Shown: positions 1-7,078, counted from the stretch's first letter. The stretch is 13,975 nt of DNA from an uncultured Selenomonadaceae bacterium (GCA_945637225.1 CALZDE010000031.1:1-13975); one strand, 5' to 3'. The notes: generated by a model not told the origin, from the letters alone. Made by a program: numbers and translations.

Positions 1-53
1 ACAGGCCGATGGTACTTGGTTGGAGACGACCTGGGAGAGTAGGAGGTTGCTGG
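1..53 (+). rRNA. rrf: 5S ribosomal RNA, 3' end (partial)
   Basis: The first ~53 bases match the conserved 3' half of bacterial 5S rRNA: GGCCGATGGTACT, then GGGAGAGTAGGAGG, then the closing strand of the terminal helix (TTGCTGG). The 5' part lies before the window, so this is the end of an rRNA operon or a lone 5S gene. The exact 3' end is uncertain by a few bases. Two terminator hairpins follow, as expected after an rRNA operon. Confidence 0.9.
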
Positions 54-60
54 TTGAGTA

Positions 61-90
61 GGACACTCGAAAGAGTGTCCTTTTTGTTTT
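61..90 (+). terminator. Rho-independent terminator after 5S rRNA
   Basis: A perfect 8-bp stem GGACACTC/GAGTGTCC (61-68 with 73-80) closed by a GAAA tetraloop is followed by TTTTTGTTTT. It is a textbook intrinsic terminator, placed directly behind the 5S rRNA. Confidence 0.93.
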
Positions 91-92
91 GT

Positions 93-118
93 GCATTCAG
101 AAAATGGATGCCTTTTTT
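93..118 (+). terminator. Second, tandem terminator
   Basis: A 6-bp stem GCATTC/GGATGC (93-98 with 106-111, one G-T pair) with a 7-nt loop is followed by C and six T. It lies 3 nt after the T-tract of the first terminator. Tandem terminators would insulate the rRNA operon from the chemotaxis gene. It is weaker than the first. Confidence 0.6.
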
Positions 119-274
119 AGTTGTGTATATTATTCGCTATATTTTTTGAAAAAAAAGAGGAAAAATAGAATATTTATAGAATATAAATGTGTAAGGTTAT
201 GTGGGGGTTTTAAATATGTTAATGTATTAGTGTGTGTGTGGCGTGATGTAACTTTGTGTTTGGAGGGAAAAGGT

Positions 275-2074
275 GTGGATAAGTTAAATTTTTTTGAGAC
301 GATACGAGGAAAGATTATTGGTATCGTAGTGGCGGTTTCAGTAATCAGTGCATTGAGTATAGGCGGATACTTTATACACTCAATGTACTCAGCTATGGAG
401 GTTCAGCTTCAGAATGAACGTGAGATGATGACTGAGCAGATCAAGACCAAGCTGAAAAATGAAACTGAAATGGCAATAAGCCTGATTGATCAGATTCACA
501 AGAAGCAGTTGGCAGGTGAATTAACAGAAGAACAGGCTAAGAAAATGGCTGCGGATTATATTCGTGACTTGCGCTACGATGAAGGCAAGGGCTATTTTTG
601 GGTTGATACTAAGGAAGGTGTCAATGTAGTTTTGCTGGGCCGTCCTAGCGAGGGTAAATCAAGAATTGATTTAGTAGATCCAAGTGGACGTCATTTTATT
701 AAGGAAATGATTGAAAATGGCTTAAAGCCAGGTGGCGGTTACACCGATTTGATGTTCCCTAAGCCAAATGAGACAGAGTCTCTGCCAAAGATTAACTATA
801 CTGCTACCTATGAGCCTTACAACTGGGTATTAGGTACTGGTGTGTGGGTAGATGATATTGATGATTTGGTAGCTGCTGAACGTGAAAAAGCAGTTTCTGA
901 AATGTACTCCAGCCTGTTGATATCAATAATAGCAATTTTGGTTCTGCTGGTAATATTCGTTTCCATTGGTATTAAGTTTGCAAACATGATAGCAGGCCCT
1001 ATTACTGCTGTAAGCAGAAGCTTAGAGGTAATGTCCACTGGTGACTTAGGTCATGGTGCTAGTGAAATTGAAGGATATGCTAATAGCAATGATGAAATCG
1101 GAGCAATGGCTCGTGCTATGAAGCAGCTGCAGGAGAGCATGGCTAAGGCTATGCGTCAGGTTATGGACACAGCACAGCAGTTGGCAGCGGCTTCACAGGA
1201 GCTTACAGCAACAGCGGATCAGTCTGCTGAGTTAAGTAACCATGTAGCAGAATCTATGGTGAGTGTTGCGTCTAATTGCAGTGAGCAGTTTGATGAGGTG
1301 GCTAGAGCACAGGGTCATACAGAAGAATTTTCCCGCCGTATGGATGATTTTGCGAAGTCCTTGCAGAATACTATCGACCAGATTGGCAGTACCAATGCCG
1401 CTGCTGAAAAGGGCACTAATGAGGCAAAGGGTGCAGTAGCCCAGATGAGCTCCATTGAAAGTGCGGTTGGACAGTCAGCAAAGGTTATCGAAGGACTGGG
1501 TGAGCAGTCAGAGAAGATTGGTACGATTGTAGATACTATTGCTTCTATTGCAAGTCAGACTAATCTGCTGGCACTCAATGCGGCTATCGAGGCGGCTCGT
1601 GCTGGTGAACAGGGTCGTGGCTTTGCGGTAGTAGCAGAGGAAGTAAGAAAGCTGGCGGAGCAGTCTCAGGAGGCGGCTTCCGAAATTGCTCAGCTGATTG
1701 GTACTGTACAGCAGGCAGCTAAGGAGGCTGTTCAGGCTATGGAAGATGGAATGCAGCGTGTTGGCAGTGGTACAAGAGCTGTTGCTAATGCTGGTGATGC
1801 GTTCTCAGATATTGCTAATATGGTTCAGTCTGTTGCGTCATATTCACAGGAAATGCGTAGTATTGTTAAGGACTTAGATCGTGGCGCAAGTGATTTGGCA
1901 ACTGCTGTTGAAACTATCAATTCTCATAGCCGTAATATTTCCAGCGAAACAGAGACGGTTTCTGCTTCTACTGAGGAACAGACCGCTTCTATCCATGAAA
2001 TCGCTAATGCAAGCCGTACCTTGGCTGAGATGGCAATGGATTTGCAGGGTGCAATTTCTTATTTCTCTGTTTAA
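275..2074 (+). CDS. Methyl-accepting chemotaxis protein with single Cache sensor
   Basis: A 599-aa transmembrane chemoreceptor that would signal to CheA/CheW. Layout: TM1 at about residues 14-34; an extracytoplasmic single-Cache (sCache_2-like) domain with the typical GYFWVDT stretch near residue 107 and a W-V-L-G-T-G-V-W ending; TM2 at about 211-236; a HAMP region ending near DEIGAMARAM; then the MCP signalling coiled coil. The hairpin tip around residues 425-463 carries the family signature NLLALNAAIEAARAGEQGRG followed by FAVVAEEVRKLAEQS. The GTG start at 275 is chosen because GGAGGG lies 7 nt upstream and TM1 follows at once. The reading frame stays open back to a TTG at 89, but that would start inside the terminators. 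No convincing promoter is seen in the 119-274 leader; a TTGAAA at 146 with AT-rich -10-like sequence near 169-176 is only weak. The ligand cannot be told; sCache_2 receptors often bind small organic acids. No flagellar or che genes lie nearby. Confidence 0.93.
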   Translation: MDKLNFFETIRGKIIGIVVAVSVISALSIGGYFIHSMYSAMEVQLQNEREMMTEQIKTKLKNETEMAISLIDQIHKKQLAGELTEEQAKKMAADYIRDLRYDEGKGYFWVDTKEGVNVVLLGRPSEGKSRIDLVDPSGRHFIKEMIENGLKPGGGYTDLMFPKPNETESLPKINYTATYEPYNWVLGTGVWVDDIDDLVAAEREKAVSEMYSSLLISIIAILVLLVIFVSIGIKFANMIAGPITAVSRSLEVMSTGDLGHGASEIEGYANSNDEIGAMARAMKQLQESMAKAMRQVMDTAQQLAAASQELTATADQSAELSNHVAESMVSVASNCSEQFDEVARAQGHTEEFSRRMDDFAKSLQNTIDQIGSTNAAAEKGTNEAKGAVAQMSSIESAVGQSAKVIEGLGEQSEKIGTIVDTIASIASQTNLLALNAAIEAARAGEQGRGFAVVAEEVRKLAEQSQEAASEIAQLIGTVQQAAKEAVQAMEDGMQRVGSGTRAVANAGDAFSDIANMVQSVASYSQEMRSIVKDLDRGASDLATAVETINSHSRNISSETETVSASTEEQTASIHEIANASRTLAEMAMDLQGAISYFSV

Positions 2075-2094
2075 TATCAAGTTTAGTTTTAAAA

Positions 2095-2121
2095 AGGCAC
2101 TCTTTCGGGGGTGTCTTTTTT
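2095..2121 (+). terminator. Terminator after the chemotaxis gene
   Basis: A stem AGGCAC/GTGTCT (2095-2100 with 2111-2116, one G-T pair), extendable by T-G and C-G pairs, closes a short TTTCGG loop and runs into TTTTTT. It lies 20 nt after the stop codon of the chemoreceptor and separates it from the regulator gene. Confidence 0.85.
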
Positions 2122-2141
2122 GTAAATTTTTTGATTTTTTG

Positions 2142-2158
2142 GTTGCTTGAGTAACAAC
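2142..2158. promoter_or_regulatory. Candidate Crp/Fnr-type operator
   Basis: GTTGCTTGAGTAACAAC is an interrupted palindrome (GTTGnT....AnCAAC). Its centre, at 2150, falls about 40 nt before the predicted transcription start (~2190), which is the usual class II position for a Crp/Fnr activator. The gap between TTG and CAA is 9 nt, not the 8 of a standard FNR box, so it is a candidate only. Autoregulation by the downstream regulator is an inference. Confidence 0.35.
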
Positions 2159-2174
2159 ATTAGCAGTTTGACTG

Positions 2175-2183
2175 TGCTATAAT
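2175..2183 (+). promoter_or_regulatory. Extended -10 promoter of the regulator-nrfHA operon
   Basis: TGCTATAAT is a perfect -10 hexamer (2178-2183) with an extended -10 TGn. No good -35 hexamer is found at 16-18 nt spacing, which fits either an extended -10 promoter or one needing an activator bound near -40, where the palindrome at 2142-2158 lies. Predicted start ~2190. Confidence 0.75.
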
Positions 2184-2226
2184 CAATAATAAGGAAGAAC
2201 GGAATTAAGATTAAATAGGAGATAAT

Positions 2227-2904
2227 ATGCTAGTTAATATTTCAAAATTGGTAGATTTACCACTTTTTAGTGGTCTTACATCCAAACAGATAAGTATTTT
2301 TGTTACTGCAATAGGCTGTATTACTAAAAAATTTGACAAGGGTGCATATATAATGAGAGCCTTTGAATCAAATGATTATATATGGGTGATGTTGTCAGGA
2401 AAGTCACAGATAGTCGTGGAAGACCAGTTTGGCAATGAAACATCGGGTCATCTTTTGGAAAAGGGATATGTAATGGGAGCTACTTCAGCTATCGTAAAGG
2501 GAGAATATAATTTTTCTTCTATTGAAGCTGTTACGGAAATTGAAGTTCTTATTATACCTTATGCAAAGCTTATTCAAATGGGACCTTCACTTGGACAGAT
2601 ACACGGCATTGTGATGAAAAATCTGTTGGAAGCCTTTTCCATGAAGCTTATCCTCATGATGGAGAAGCTGGAGCTGGTTTCACAGAAATCCCTGCGCCGC
2701 CGTATTATGATTTACCTCAGCCAGCAGTCACGCCATCAAAAGACAGATGTATTACAGGTTCCGGGCAGGGTACAGATGGCAAAGGTTTTGAGCTGTAACC
2801 GCAGTGCTCTTACCAGAGAGATTGGCCTTATGGAAGAAGAAGGAATTATTGAGACTGGCAAGGGCTGGATGAAGGTTATTAAGGAAGTCGATGAAGTGAA
2901 GTAA
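2227..2904 (+). CDS. Crp/Fnr-family transcriptional regulator
   Basis: A 225-aa DNA-binding regulator. The N-terminal half has the cyclic-nucleotide-binding-like fold (LPLFSGLTSKQ start, then G-A-Y-I and V-M-L-S-G-K-S strands), a long dimerisation helix follows at about 125-160, and a winged helix-turn-helix lies at about 178-210 (VQMAKVLSCNRSALTREI, then LMEEEGII). Only two cysteines are present, C31 and C190, so the four-Cys iron-sulfur cluster of FNR is absent and the sensor is something else (possibly haem/NO, as in DNR- or HcpR-type relatives; not decidable here). AGGAG 5 nt before the ATG supports the start. The nrfH stop-to-start gap is only 31 nt with no clear promoter, so it is probably the first gene of the nrfHA operon and its likely controller. 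The nrf link is inferred from position. Confidence 0.9.
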   Translation: MLVNISKLVDLPLFSGLTSKQISIFVTAIGCITKKFDKGAYIMRAFESNDYIWVMLSGKSQIVVEDQFGNETSGHLLEKGYVMGATSAIVKGEYNFSSIEAVTEIEVLIIPYAKLIQMGPSLGQIHGIVMKNLLEAFSMKLILMMEKLELVSQKSLRRRIMIYLSQQSRHQKTDVLQVPGRVQMAKVLSCNRSALTREIGLMEEEGIIETGKGWMKVIKEVDEVK

Positions 2905-2935
2905 AATAAAGAATTTTAGGAGAGGAGGGAGTACA

Positions 2936-3415
2936 TTGGAGGTAAAGGAATTATTGCAGAAGCATACACTGAAGTGCCTGACAGGTGGATTTGTTGTGGG
3001 GCTTATGTTTGCTGGTTTTATGTCAGTGATGAGCGAAGTGTCCGGTTCACCAGCATTTTGCGGAACCTGCCATACCATGAAAGAGGAAGCCGCTTCCTTT
3101 GCGGAATCTTCTCACAGATATCAGGAATGTACTGACTGTCATCTGCCCCATGATAATGTGGTTTCCTATTGGATTGCCAAGGGTACAACAGGCATGAACG
3201 ATACCTATCATGAGGTTATGAGAGATTATCCGGCACATATAAAGCTGTCTGCTGACGGAAGAAAGACAGTAAATGATAATTGTCTGCGGTGCCATGAGGG
3301 TACTATGGAGCGTGTACATACTGCATTTGATGATGCTGACACCGATTGCCTCAAATGTCACAGCAGGATTGCACATGGTTCCAACCATTTAGAAGGGGGG
3401 ATAAAAGTTGAATAA
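2936..3415 (+). CDS. nrfH: Cytochrome c nitrite reductase small subunit NrfH (tetrahaem menaquinol dehydrogenase)
   Basis: A 159-aa NapC/NirT-family cytochrome that anchors NrfA to the membrane, oxidises menaquinol and passes electrons to NrfA. One N-terminal membrane helix (about residues 14-33) is followed by four CxxCH haem sites at C42, C65, C116 and C138. The first is CGTCHTM, matching the CxxCHxM signature of NrfH, where the Met is a haem ligand. The start is TTG at 2936, supported by AGGAGG 7 nt upstream; no ATG stands near it. The gene overlaps nrfA by 8 nt, so the two subunits are translationally coupled. Length and layout are normal for the family. NapC-type dehydrogenases serving other reductases look similar, but the CxxCHxM motif and adjacent nrfA make the call firm. 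Confidence 0.95.
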   Translation: MEVKELLQKHTLKCLTGGFVVGLMFAGFMSVMSEVSGSPAFCGTCHTMKEEAASFAESSHRYQECTDCHLPHDNVVSYWIAKGTTGMNDTYHEVMRDYPAHIKLSADGRKTVNDNCLRCHEGTMERVHTAFDDADTDCLKCHSRIAHGSNHLEGGIKVE

Positions 3416-4700
3416 GATGCAAAAAGCCTTGGCAGGCATTATGGCCGTTGTCGCAGTATTTTTTGGATTTGTAGTAATGCGTATCGGCGGAGCCCAGACC
3501 ATAGATAATGTCAAAGTTGCCAAGATATCAACTGAAAATAATGCACAGCTGGGCACAGAAGCTTATAAGGATGCATATCCATTACAGTATAATTCTTACA
3601 TGAAGAATAAAATGGGTGGTGCTACGCCTACTGGTTATGGCGGTTCTGATGGCGGAGTTTCCATTTTATCTCAGGAGCCTGAAGCAGTTTATCTGTGGAA
3701 GGGCTATAAGTTCTCTATTCAGTACGATGTACCACGTGGACATGTCTATGCTGGTCAGGATATTTTGAACAGCAAGCGTATTGGCGGTCAGAAGGGAAGC
3801 TGCGTTACCTGCAAGACTCCATACACAATGGATGTTTTCTATAAGGAAATGGGCTGGGGCTATGCAACTAAGACCTTTGCAGAGTTGGCAGAGCGTGTTC
3901 CTGCTGATGGCTGGTTTGGCTGTGTTACCTGTCATGACCCAGAGACTATGCGTCTGAGAGTGTATAATCCTGCCTTTATTGAGGCTATGCAGCGCAGAGG
4001 CATTGATGTAAATAATGCTTCTAATAATGAAATGCGTGCTTATGTATGCGGTCAGTGCCATGTTGAGTATTACTTTGCCAAGGAAGATGGACGTGTAACC
4101 TTCCCTTGGGATTTCGGTCTTGACCCAGAAAGTGAGTACAAGTATTATCAGTCTGAGAAGGCTGGCGGTTTCAAGCAGGATTGGGTTCATCCTGATTCCA
4201 AGACTCCTATGCTGAAGGCACAGCACCCAGATTTTGAGGCATGGTCTACAAGTGTTCATGCTGATGCTGGTGTAACCTGTGTTGACTGTCATATGCCTTA
4301 TATGCGTGAAAATGGTCAGAAGTACACTTCTCATTGGATGACAAGCCCATTAAAGACTGTTGAGGAATCCTGCCTGAAGTGCCATGACGAAAGCAAGGAG
4401 GTACTTATTGCCCGCGTAAAGACTATTCACGACAATACCTTTAAGCTTCAGCGTATTGCAGGTCAGACCTGTGAACAGGCACATAAGGCTATTGCGGCTG
4501 CAGCTGCTGCTGGTGCTACTGATGAACAGCTCAACCTGCCTCGTACTCAGCTGCGTGAAGCTCAGTTCTACTGGGATCTTATCGAAGCAGAGAATGGTGT
4601 GGGCTTCCATAACCCAGACCAGTGCATGAGAGCATTAGGACTTTCTATTGACTTAGCGCATAAGGCCATTGAGTCTGCTCATGGTATTACTGCTTTGTAA
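3408..4700 (+). CDS. nrfA: Cytochrome c nitrite reductase catalytic subunit NrfA (pentahaem, ammonia-forming)
   Basis: A 430-aa periplasmic enzyme that reduces nitrite to ammonium with six electrons. An N-terminal hydrophobic segment (about residues 5-24) serves as signal peptide or anchor. Five haem sites are seen: C132-VTCK136 (the active-site haem with Lys as ligand), then CxxCH at C172, C214, C291 and C322. By comparison with E. coli NrfA, E220/Y221 and K270/Q272 are the calcium ligands and Y222, H273 and R124 line the active site (in VEYYF, KAQHP and SKRIGG). The start is TTG at 3408, because AGAAGGGGGG ends 7 nt before it; ATG at 3417 would be 16 nt away. A strong terminator follows. 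All catalytic residues appear intact, so a working enzyme is expected. No nrfEFG or nrfI haem-lyase gene is adjacent. Confidence 0.97.
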   Translation: MNKMQKALAGIMAVVAVFFGFVVMRIGGAQTIDNVKVAKISTENNAQLGTEAYKDAYPLQYNSYMKNKMGGATPTGYGGSDGGVSILSQEPEAVYLWKGYKFSIQYDVPRGHVYAGQDILNSKRIGGQKGSCVTCKTPYTMDVFYKEMGWGYATKTFAELAERVPADGWFGCVTCHDPETMRLRVYNPAFIEAMQRRGIDVNNASNNEMRAYVCGQCHVEYYFAKEDGRVTFPWDFGLDPESEYKYYQSEKAGGFKQDWVHPDSKTPMLKAQHPDFEAWSTSVHADAGVTCVDCHMPYMRENGQKYTSHWMTSPLKTVEESCLKCHDESKEVLIARVKTIHDNTFKLQRIAGQTCEQAHKAIAAAAAAGATDEQLNLPRTQLREAQFYWDLIEAENGVGFHNPDQCMRALGLSIDLAHKAIESAHGITAL

Positions 4701-4731
4701 TTTGTAATTAATTTTGTCAGATAAAGAAAGG

Positions 4732-4770
4732 AAAGGATCGTTTTTGAATAAAGGCGGTCCTTTTTGCCTT
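4732..4770 (+). terminator. Terminator after nrfA
   Basis: A 9-bp stem AAAGGATCG/CGGTCCTTT (4732-4740 with 4755-4763, one G-T pair) with a 14-nt loop is followed by a T-rich tail. The tail contains the -35 box of the next promoter, so the nrf operon ends exactly where the ccm promoter begins. Confidence 0.85.
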
Positions 4771-4792
4771 TTTTACTCTGCTATGGTATACT
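4764..4792 (+). promoter_or_regulatory. Promoter of the ccm operon
   Basis: TTGCCT (4764-4769), a 17-nt spacer and TATACT (4787-4792), with TGG directly before the -10 (extended -10). Predicted start ~4799, giving a leader of about 25 nt. The -35 box sits in the T-tail of the nrfA terminator. Confidence 0.7.
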
Positions 4793-4823
4793 ATTTAAAG
4801 GATATTTGATAGTGAGAGATGTT

Positions 4824-5444
4824 ATGTACAGTATAATTTTAAAAGATATAACAAAAAAATACGGACAGAATACAATTTTAGAAAATATTTCTTTAAAGGC
4901 AGAGAGTGGCAGAATTTTAGCGATTACAGGCGGTAATGGCAGTGGCAAATCTACACTTTTAAAGCTGATTATGGGAATTGAGGAAGTTTCTTCGGGAGAA
5001 ATTCATTATCTGCTTAATAAACAGGAAATTGTGGATAAGAGCTTTTTGAAGAATATAGCGACAGTTACACCAGAGCTGGAGTTTTATCCACAGCTTACTG
5101 TGCAGGAAAATATGGAGCTGTTCTTGGGCTTGCGTGATATCAGTTTTAATGCAAAAATTATTGCTGAATGTTTGGAAAGATTTGGTTTAAAAGCAAATGT
5201 TTTAAATAAATTTTTTGGTGAACTTTCTACTGGTATGGCTCAGAGGGTAAAACTGGCGGTACTCCTGGCTTCAAATTCTGAAATTTGGCTTTTGGATGAG
5301 CCCGGTTCTAATATTGATGAAGCAGGAGTAAATTTACTGCTGAAGGAAATAAGCAATGCCAAAAAAGCAGGAAAATTGATTATCTTAGCGACAAATGACA
5401 GCAGGGAGGTGGCAGTGGCAGATGAAATCTTCCAGCTCAAATAA
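4824..5444 (+). CDS. ccmA: Haem exporter ATP-binding protein CcmA
   Basis: A 206-aa ABC ATPase that works with CcmB to release haem-loaded CcmE from CcmC during cytochrome c maturation. Walker A GGNGSGKST at 36-44, signature LSTGM at 134-138 and Walker B IWLLDEP at 154-160 are all present. The usual H-loop histidine is replaced by Asn (T190-N191-D192). The ATG at 4824 is chosen because the next residues (MYSIILKDITKKYG) begin the ABC fold and a weak GAGAG lies 5 nt upstream; in-frame codons further upstream would fall before the predicted transcription start. CcmB starts inside its last codons. Taken alone it could be any small ABC ATPase; the ccmB-C-E-F neighbours give the name. Confidence 0.88.
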   Translation: MYSIILKDITKKYGQNTILENISLKAESGRILAITGGNGSGKSTLLKLIMGIEEVSSGEIHYLLNKQEIVDKSFLKNIATVTPELEFYPQLTVQENMELFLGLRDISFNAKIIAECLERFGLKANVLNKFFGELSTGMAQRVKLAVLLASNSEIWLLDEPGSNIDEAGVNLLLKEISNAKKAGKLIILATNDSREVAVADEIFQLK

Positions 5445-6084
5445 GATAATGCAGATTTTTCAAAAGGAAATAAAGTGTGCCCTTAGAAATAAAAGCAGTT
5501 TTCTCACCTGTCTTATGTTTGGCGTGACTGTAATAGCCTGTGTCAGCTTTGCTTTGCAGGGGAATGTTTTGGAAGCGAAAATGCAGGCATCGATTTTTTG
5601 GATAGCTTTATTTTTTACTTTTATGTCATGCGGTGAAGGTATTTTTGCTGATGAGGTAAAGGCAGGTACTATTCTCGCACTTAGGATTTATGGTGACGGA
5701 CAGAGTGTTTTGTGGGGGAAAATGCTTTACAATGCAGTATTTCTCTCGGTTATGGCGGTAGTGCTTGCACCTTTATACATCATGTTCATGGACTGTGATA
5801 TAAATAATCTGTTTTTATTTGCTTTGGTGCTTATAGCGGGTGCTATTGGGGTAGCGTCATCAGGAACTTTGGTGGCTTCACTTTCTGTAAGTGCTAACAG
5901 TGGCAAGGGAATTTTTGCAATTTTAATGCTTCCAGTGATTTTGCCTGTACTGCTTTTATCCGTACTTCTCACCAGCCAGCTTATGGGGGCAGGAGATTTT
6001 GAGATGCAGTATTTAGGGGCGGTTATTTTTTATGATGTTATATCAGCGGTGGGAGCTTCGGTTCTTTTTGATTATGTGTGGTAG
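5422..6084 (+). CDS. ccmB: Haem exporter membrane protein CcmB
   Basis: A 220-aa integral membrane protein, the permease partner of CcmA. It opens with the family-typical IFQKEIKCALRNKSSF, followed by about six hydrophobic helices. The start is uncertain: ATG 5422 has AGGGAGG 12 nt upstream and overlaps ccmA by 23 nt; ATG 5449 lies 4 nt after the ccmA stop and fits the family's short N-terminus but has no own ribosome binding site, so it would depend on re-initiation. ATG 5395 is unlikely. Sequence identity to CcmB is judged from length, helices, the N-terminal motif and operon position. Confidence 0.85.
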   Translation: MKSSSSNKIMQIFQKEIKCALRNKSSFLTCLMFGVTVIACVSFALQGNVLEAKMQASIFWIALFFTFMSCGEGIFADEVKAGTILALRIYGDGQSVLWGKMLYNAVFLSVMAVVLAPLYIMFMDCDINNLFLFALVLIAGAIGVASSGTLVASLSVSANSGKGIFAILMLPVILPVLLLSVLLTSQLMGAGDFEMQYLGAVIFYDVISAVGASVLFDYVW

Positions 6085-6093
6085 GAGTTGTTT

Positions 6094-6714
6094 ATGAAAT
6101 TATTAAATTGGGGAATAGGTATATTGACTGTTATACTTATTTATCTTGTCATGTTTGTTGTACCTCCTGCTAAGGGCATGGGGGAAGCTGTGCGGATTGT
6201 ATTTTTCCATGTACCTATGGCTTGGCTTGCGGTAGTGGCGTTTTTCATGAATGCCTACTGGGGTGCGATGTATTTAAAAGCAAAGGACATGAGGAAGGAT
6301 TATCTGAGCGGTAAATCAGCACAATTAGGTATGGTCTTTGTGCTTTTAGCCTGTGCAAGTGGTGCCGTTTTCAGTAAATTGACATGGGGAGCCTATTGGA
6401 ACTGGGACCCTCGTCAGACTACCATTTTGGTTTTAATCTTGATTTATGGTGCATATCTTACCTTGCGTTCAGCTATTAATGATGAACAGAAAAGAGCAAG
6501 AATAACGGCGGTATATTCCCTTTTTTCCTGCCTTACAGTGCCATTTCTTGTGTTTATAATTCCTCGGCTTTATTTTTCGCTTCACCCATCACCTCTGATT
6601 AACAGTGGTGGTTCGGTGGATATGGAGCCAGTAATGCTGATGACATTATTGCTTGGTGTCCTTGATGCGACTCTGCTGTATGTTAGATTGCTTTTAGGAG
6701 GAAAAAATGAATAA
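6094..6714 (+). CDS. ccmC: Haem-handling protein CcmC (loads haem on CcmE)
   Basis: A 206-aa membrane protein of the haem-handling (WWD) family, with about six helices. It carries the tryptophan-rich motif WGAYWNWDPRQT near residues 97-108 and the two conserved external histidines, H39 (FFHVPMAW) and H164 (SLHPSP), that bind the haem transferred to CcmE. AGGAG 6 nt upstream supports ATG 6094 over the in-frame TTG at 6088. It starts 9 nt after the ccmB stop and overlaps ccmE by 8 nt. The small gene ccmD, which normally sits between ccmC and ccmE, is absent: there is no room for it. Confidence 0.95.
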   Translation: MKLLNWGIGILTVILIYLVMFVVPPAKGMGEAVRIVFFHVPMAWLAVVAFFMNAYWGAMYLKAKDMRKDYLSGKSAQLGMVFVLLACASGAVFSKLTWGAYWNWDPRQTTILVLILIYGAYLTLRSAINDEQKRARITAVYSLFSCLTVPFLVFIIPRLYFSLHPSPLINSGGSVDMEPVMLMTLLLGVLDATLLYVRLLLGGKNE

Positions 6715-7078
6715 AAAATATTTGCTGATCGGTTTAATTCTCGCCTTTATTGCTTATGCGGGCTACACCTTTTCGGAATCAATTACTCCCTATGTGGGAA
6801 TAGAGGAAGCGAAAATCTCTGCTTCTAACGTACAGGTAAAGGGGCTTTTGGATAAAACAGTAACACCTCACATGGAAGGTGATGATTTTGTCTTTAGCCT
6901 TCAGGAAGAAGAAAATCCTGAAATTACTCTTTTAGTGAAGTATCATGGTATGAAGCCTGACCAGTTCGATGAAGCGTTTCATATAGTAGCGGTGGGCAAG
7001 TTCCAAAAGAATGAGGAATTTTTTAAGGCGGATAAGCTTCTTATAAAATGTCCTTCAAAATACGAAGGTCAAAAATGA
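6707..7078 (+). CDS. ccmE: Haem chaperone CcmE, Cys-type (CxxxY) variant
   Basis: A 123-aa periplasmic haem chaperone, anchored by one N-terminal helix (about residues 5-22) and followed by an OB-type beta barrel (VQVKGLLDKTV ... FHIVAVGKFQKNEEFFKADKL). In classical CcmE a His in HxxxY binds haem covalently; here the aligned position is Cys: LLIKC115PSKY119. The Tyr is kept. This is the form known from Desulfovibrio and some archaea, found together with loss of CcmG and CcmH. AGGAGG 5 nt before the ATG gives a secure start. The tail after Tyr is only four residues (EGQK), shorter than in proteobacterial CcmE. Confidence 0.95.
   Translation: MNKKYLLIGLILAFIAYAGYTFSESITPYVGIEEAKISASNVQVKGLLDKTVTPHMEGDDFVFSLQEEENPEITLLVKYHGMKPDQFDEAFHIVAVGKFQKNEEFFKADKLLIKCPSKYEGQK

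Noticed and set aside
187..213. Short upstream reading frame MCKVMWGF before the chemoreceptor
   Set aside because: It has no ribosome binding site and eight codons without a regulatory pattern such as a run of one amino acid.
231..240. GT dinucleotide run before the chemoreceptor start
   Set aside because: It has only five repeat units; this is too short to argue for phase variation, and it lies outside the chosen coding region.
89..274. Extension of the chemoreceptor frame by 62 residues upstream to a TTG
   Set aside because: It would begin in the T-tract of the rRNA terminator and has no ribosome binding site; the added residues are unlike any receptor N-terminus, and GTG 275 has a good GGAGGG at the right distance.
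2142..2158. A standard FNR box upstream of the regulator gene
   Set aside because: The arms read GTTG...CAAC with 9 nt between TTG and CAA and lack TTGAT/ATCAA, so I list it only as a Crp/Fnr-type candidate.
3666..4334. Open frame of 222 codons on the minus strand
   Set aside because: It lies wholly opposite nrfA, whose haem motifs and active-site residues are intact; the translation shows no family motif and no ribosome binding site supports it.
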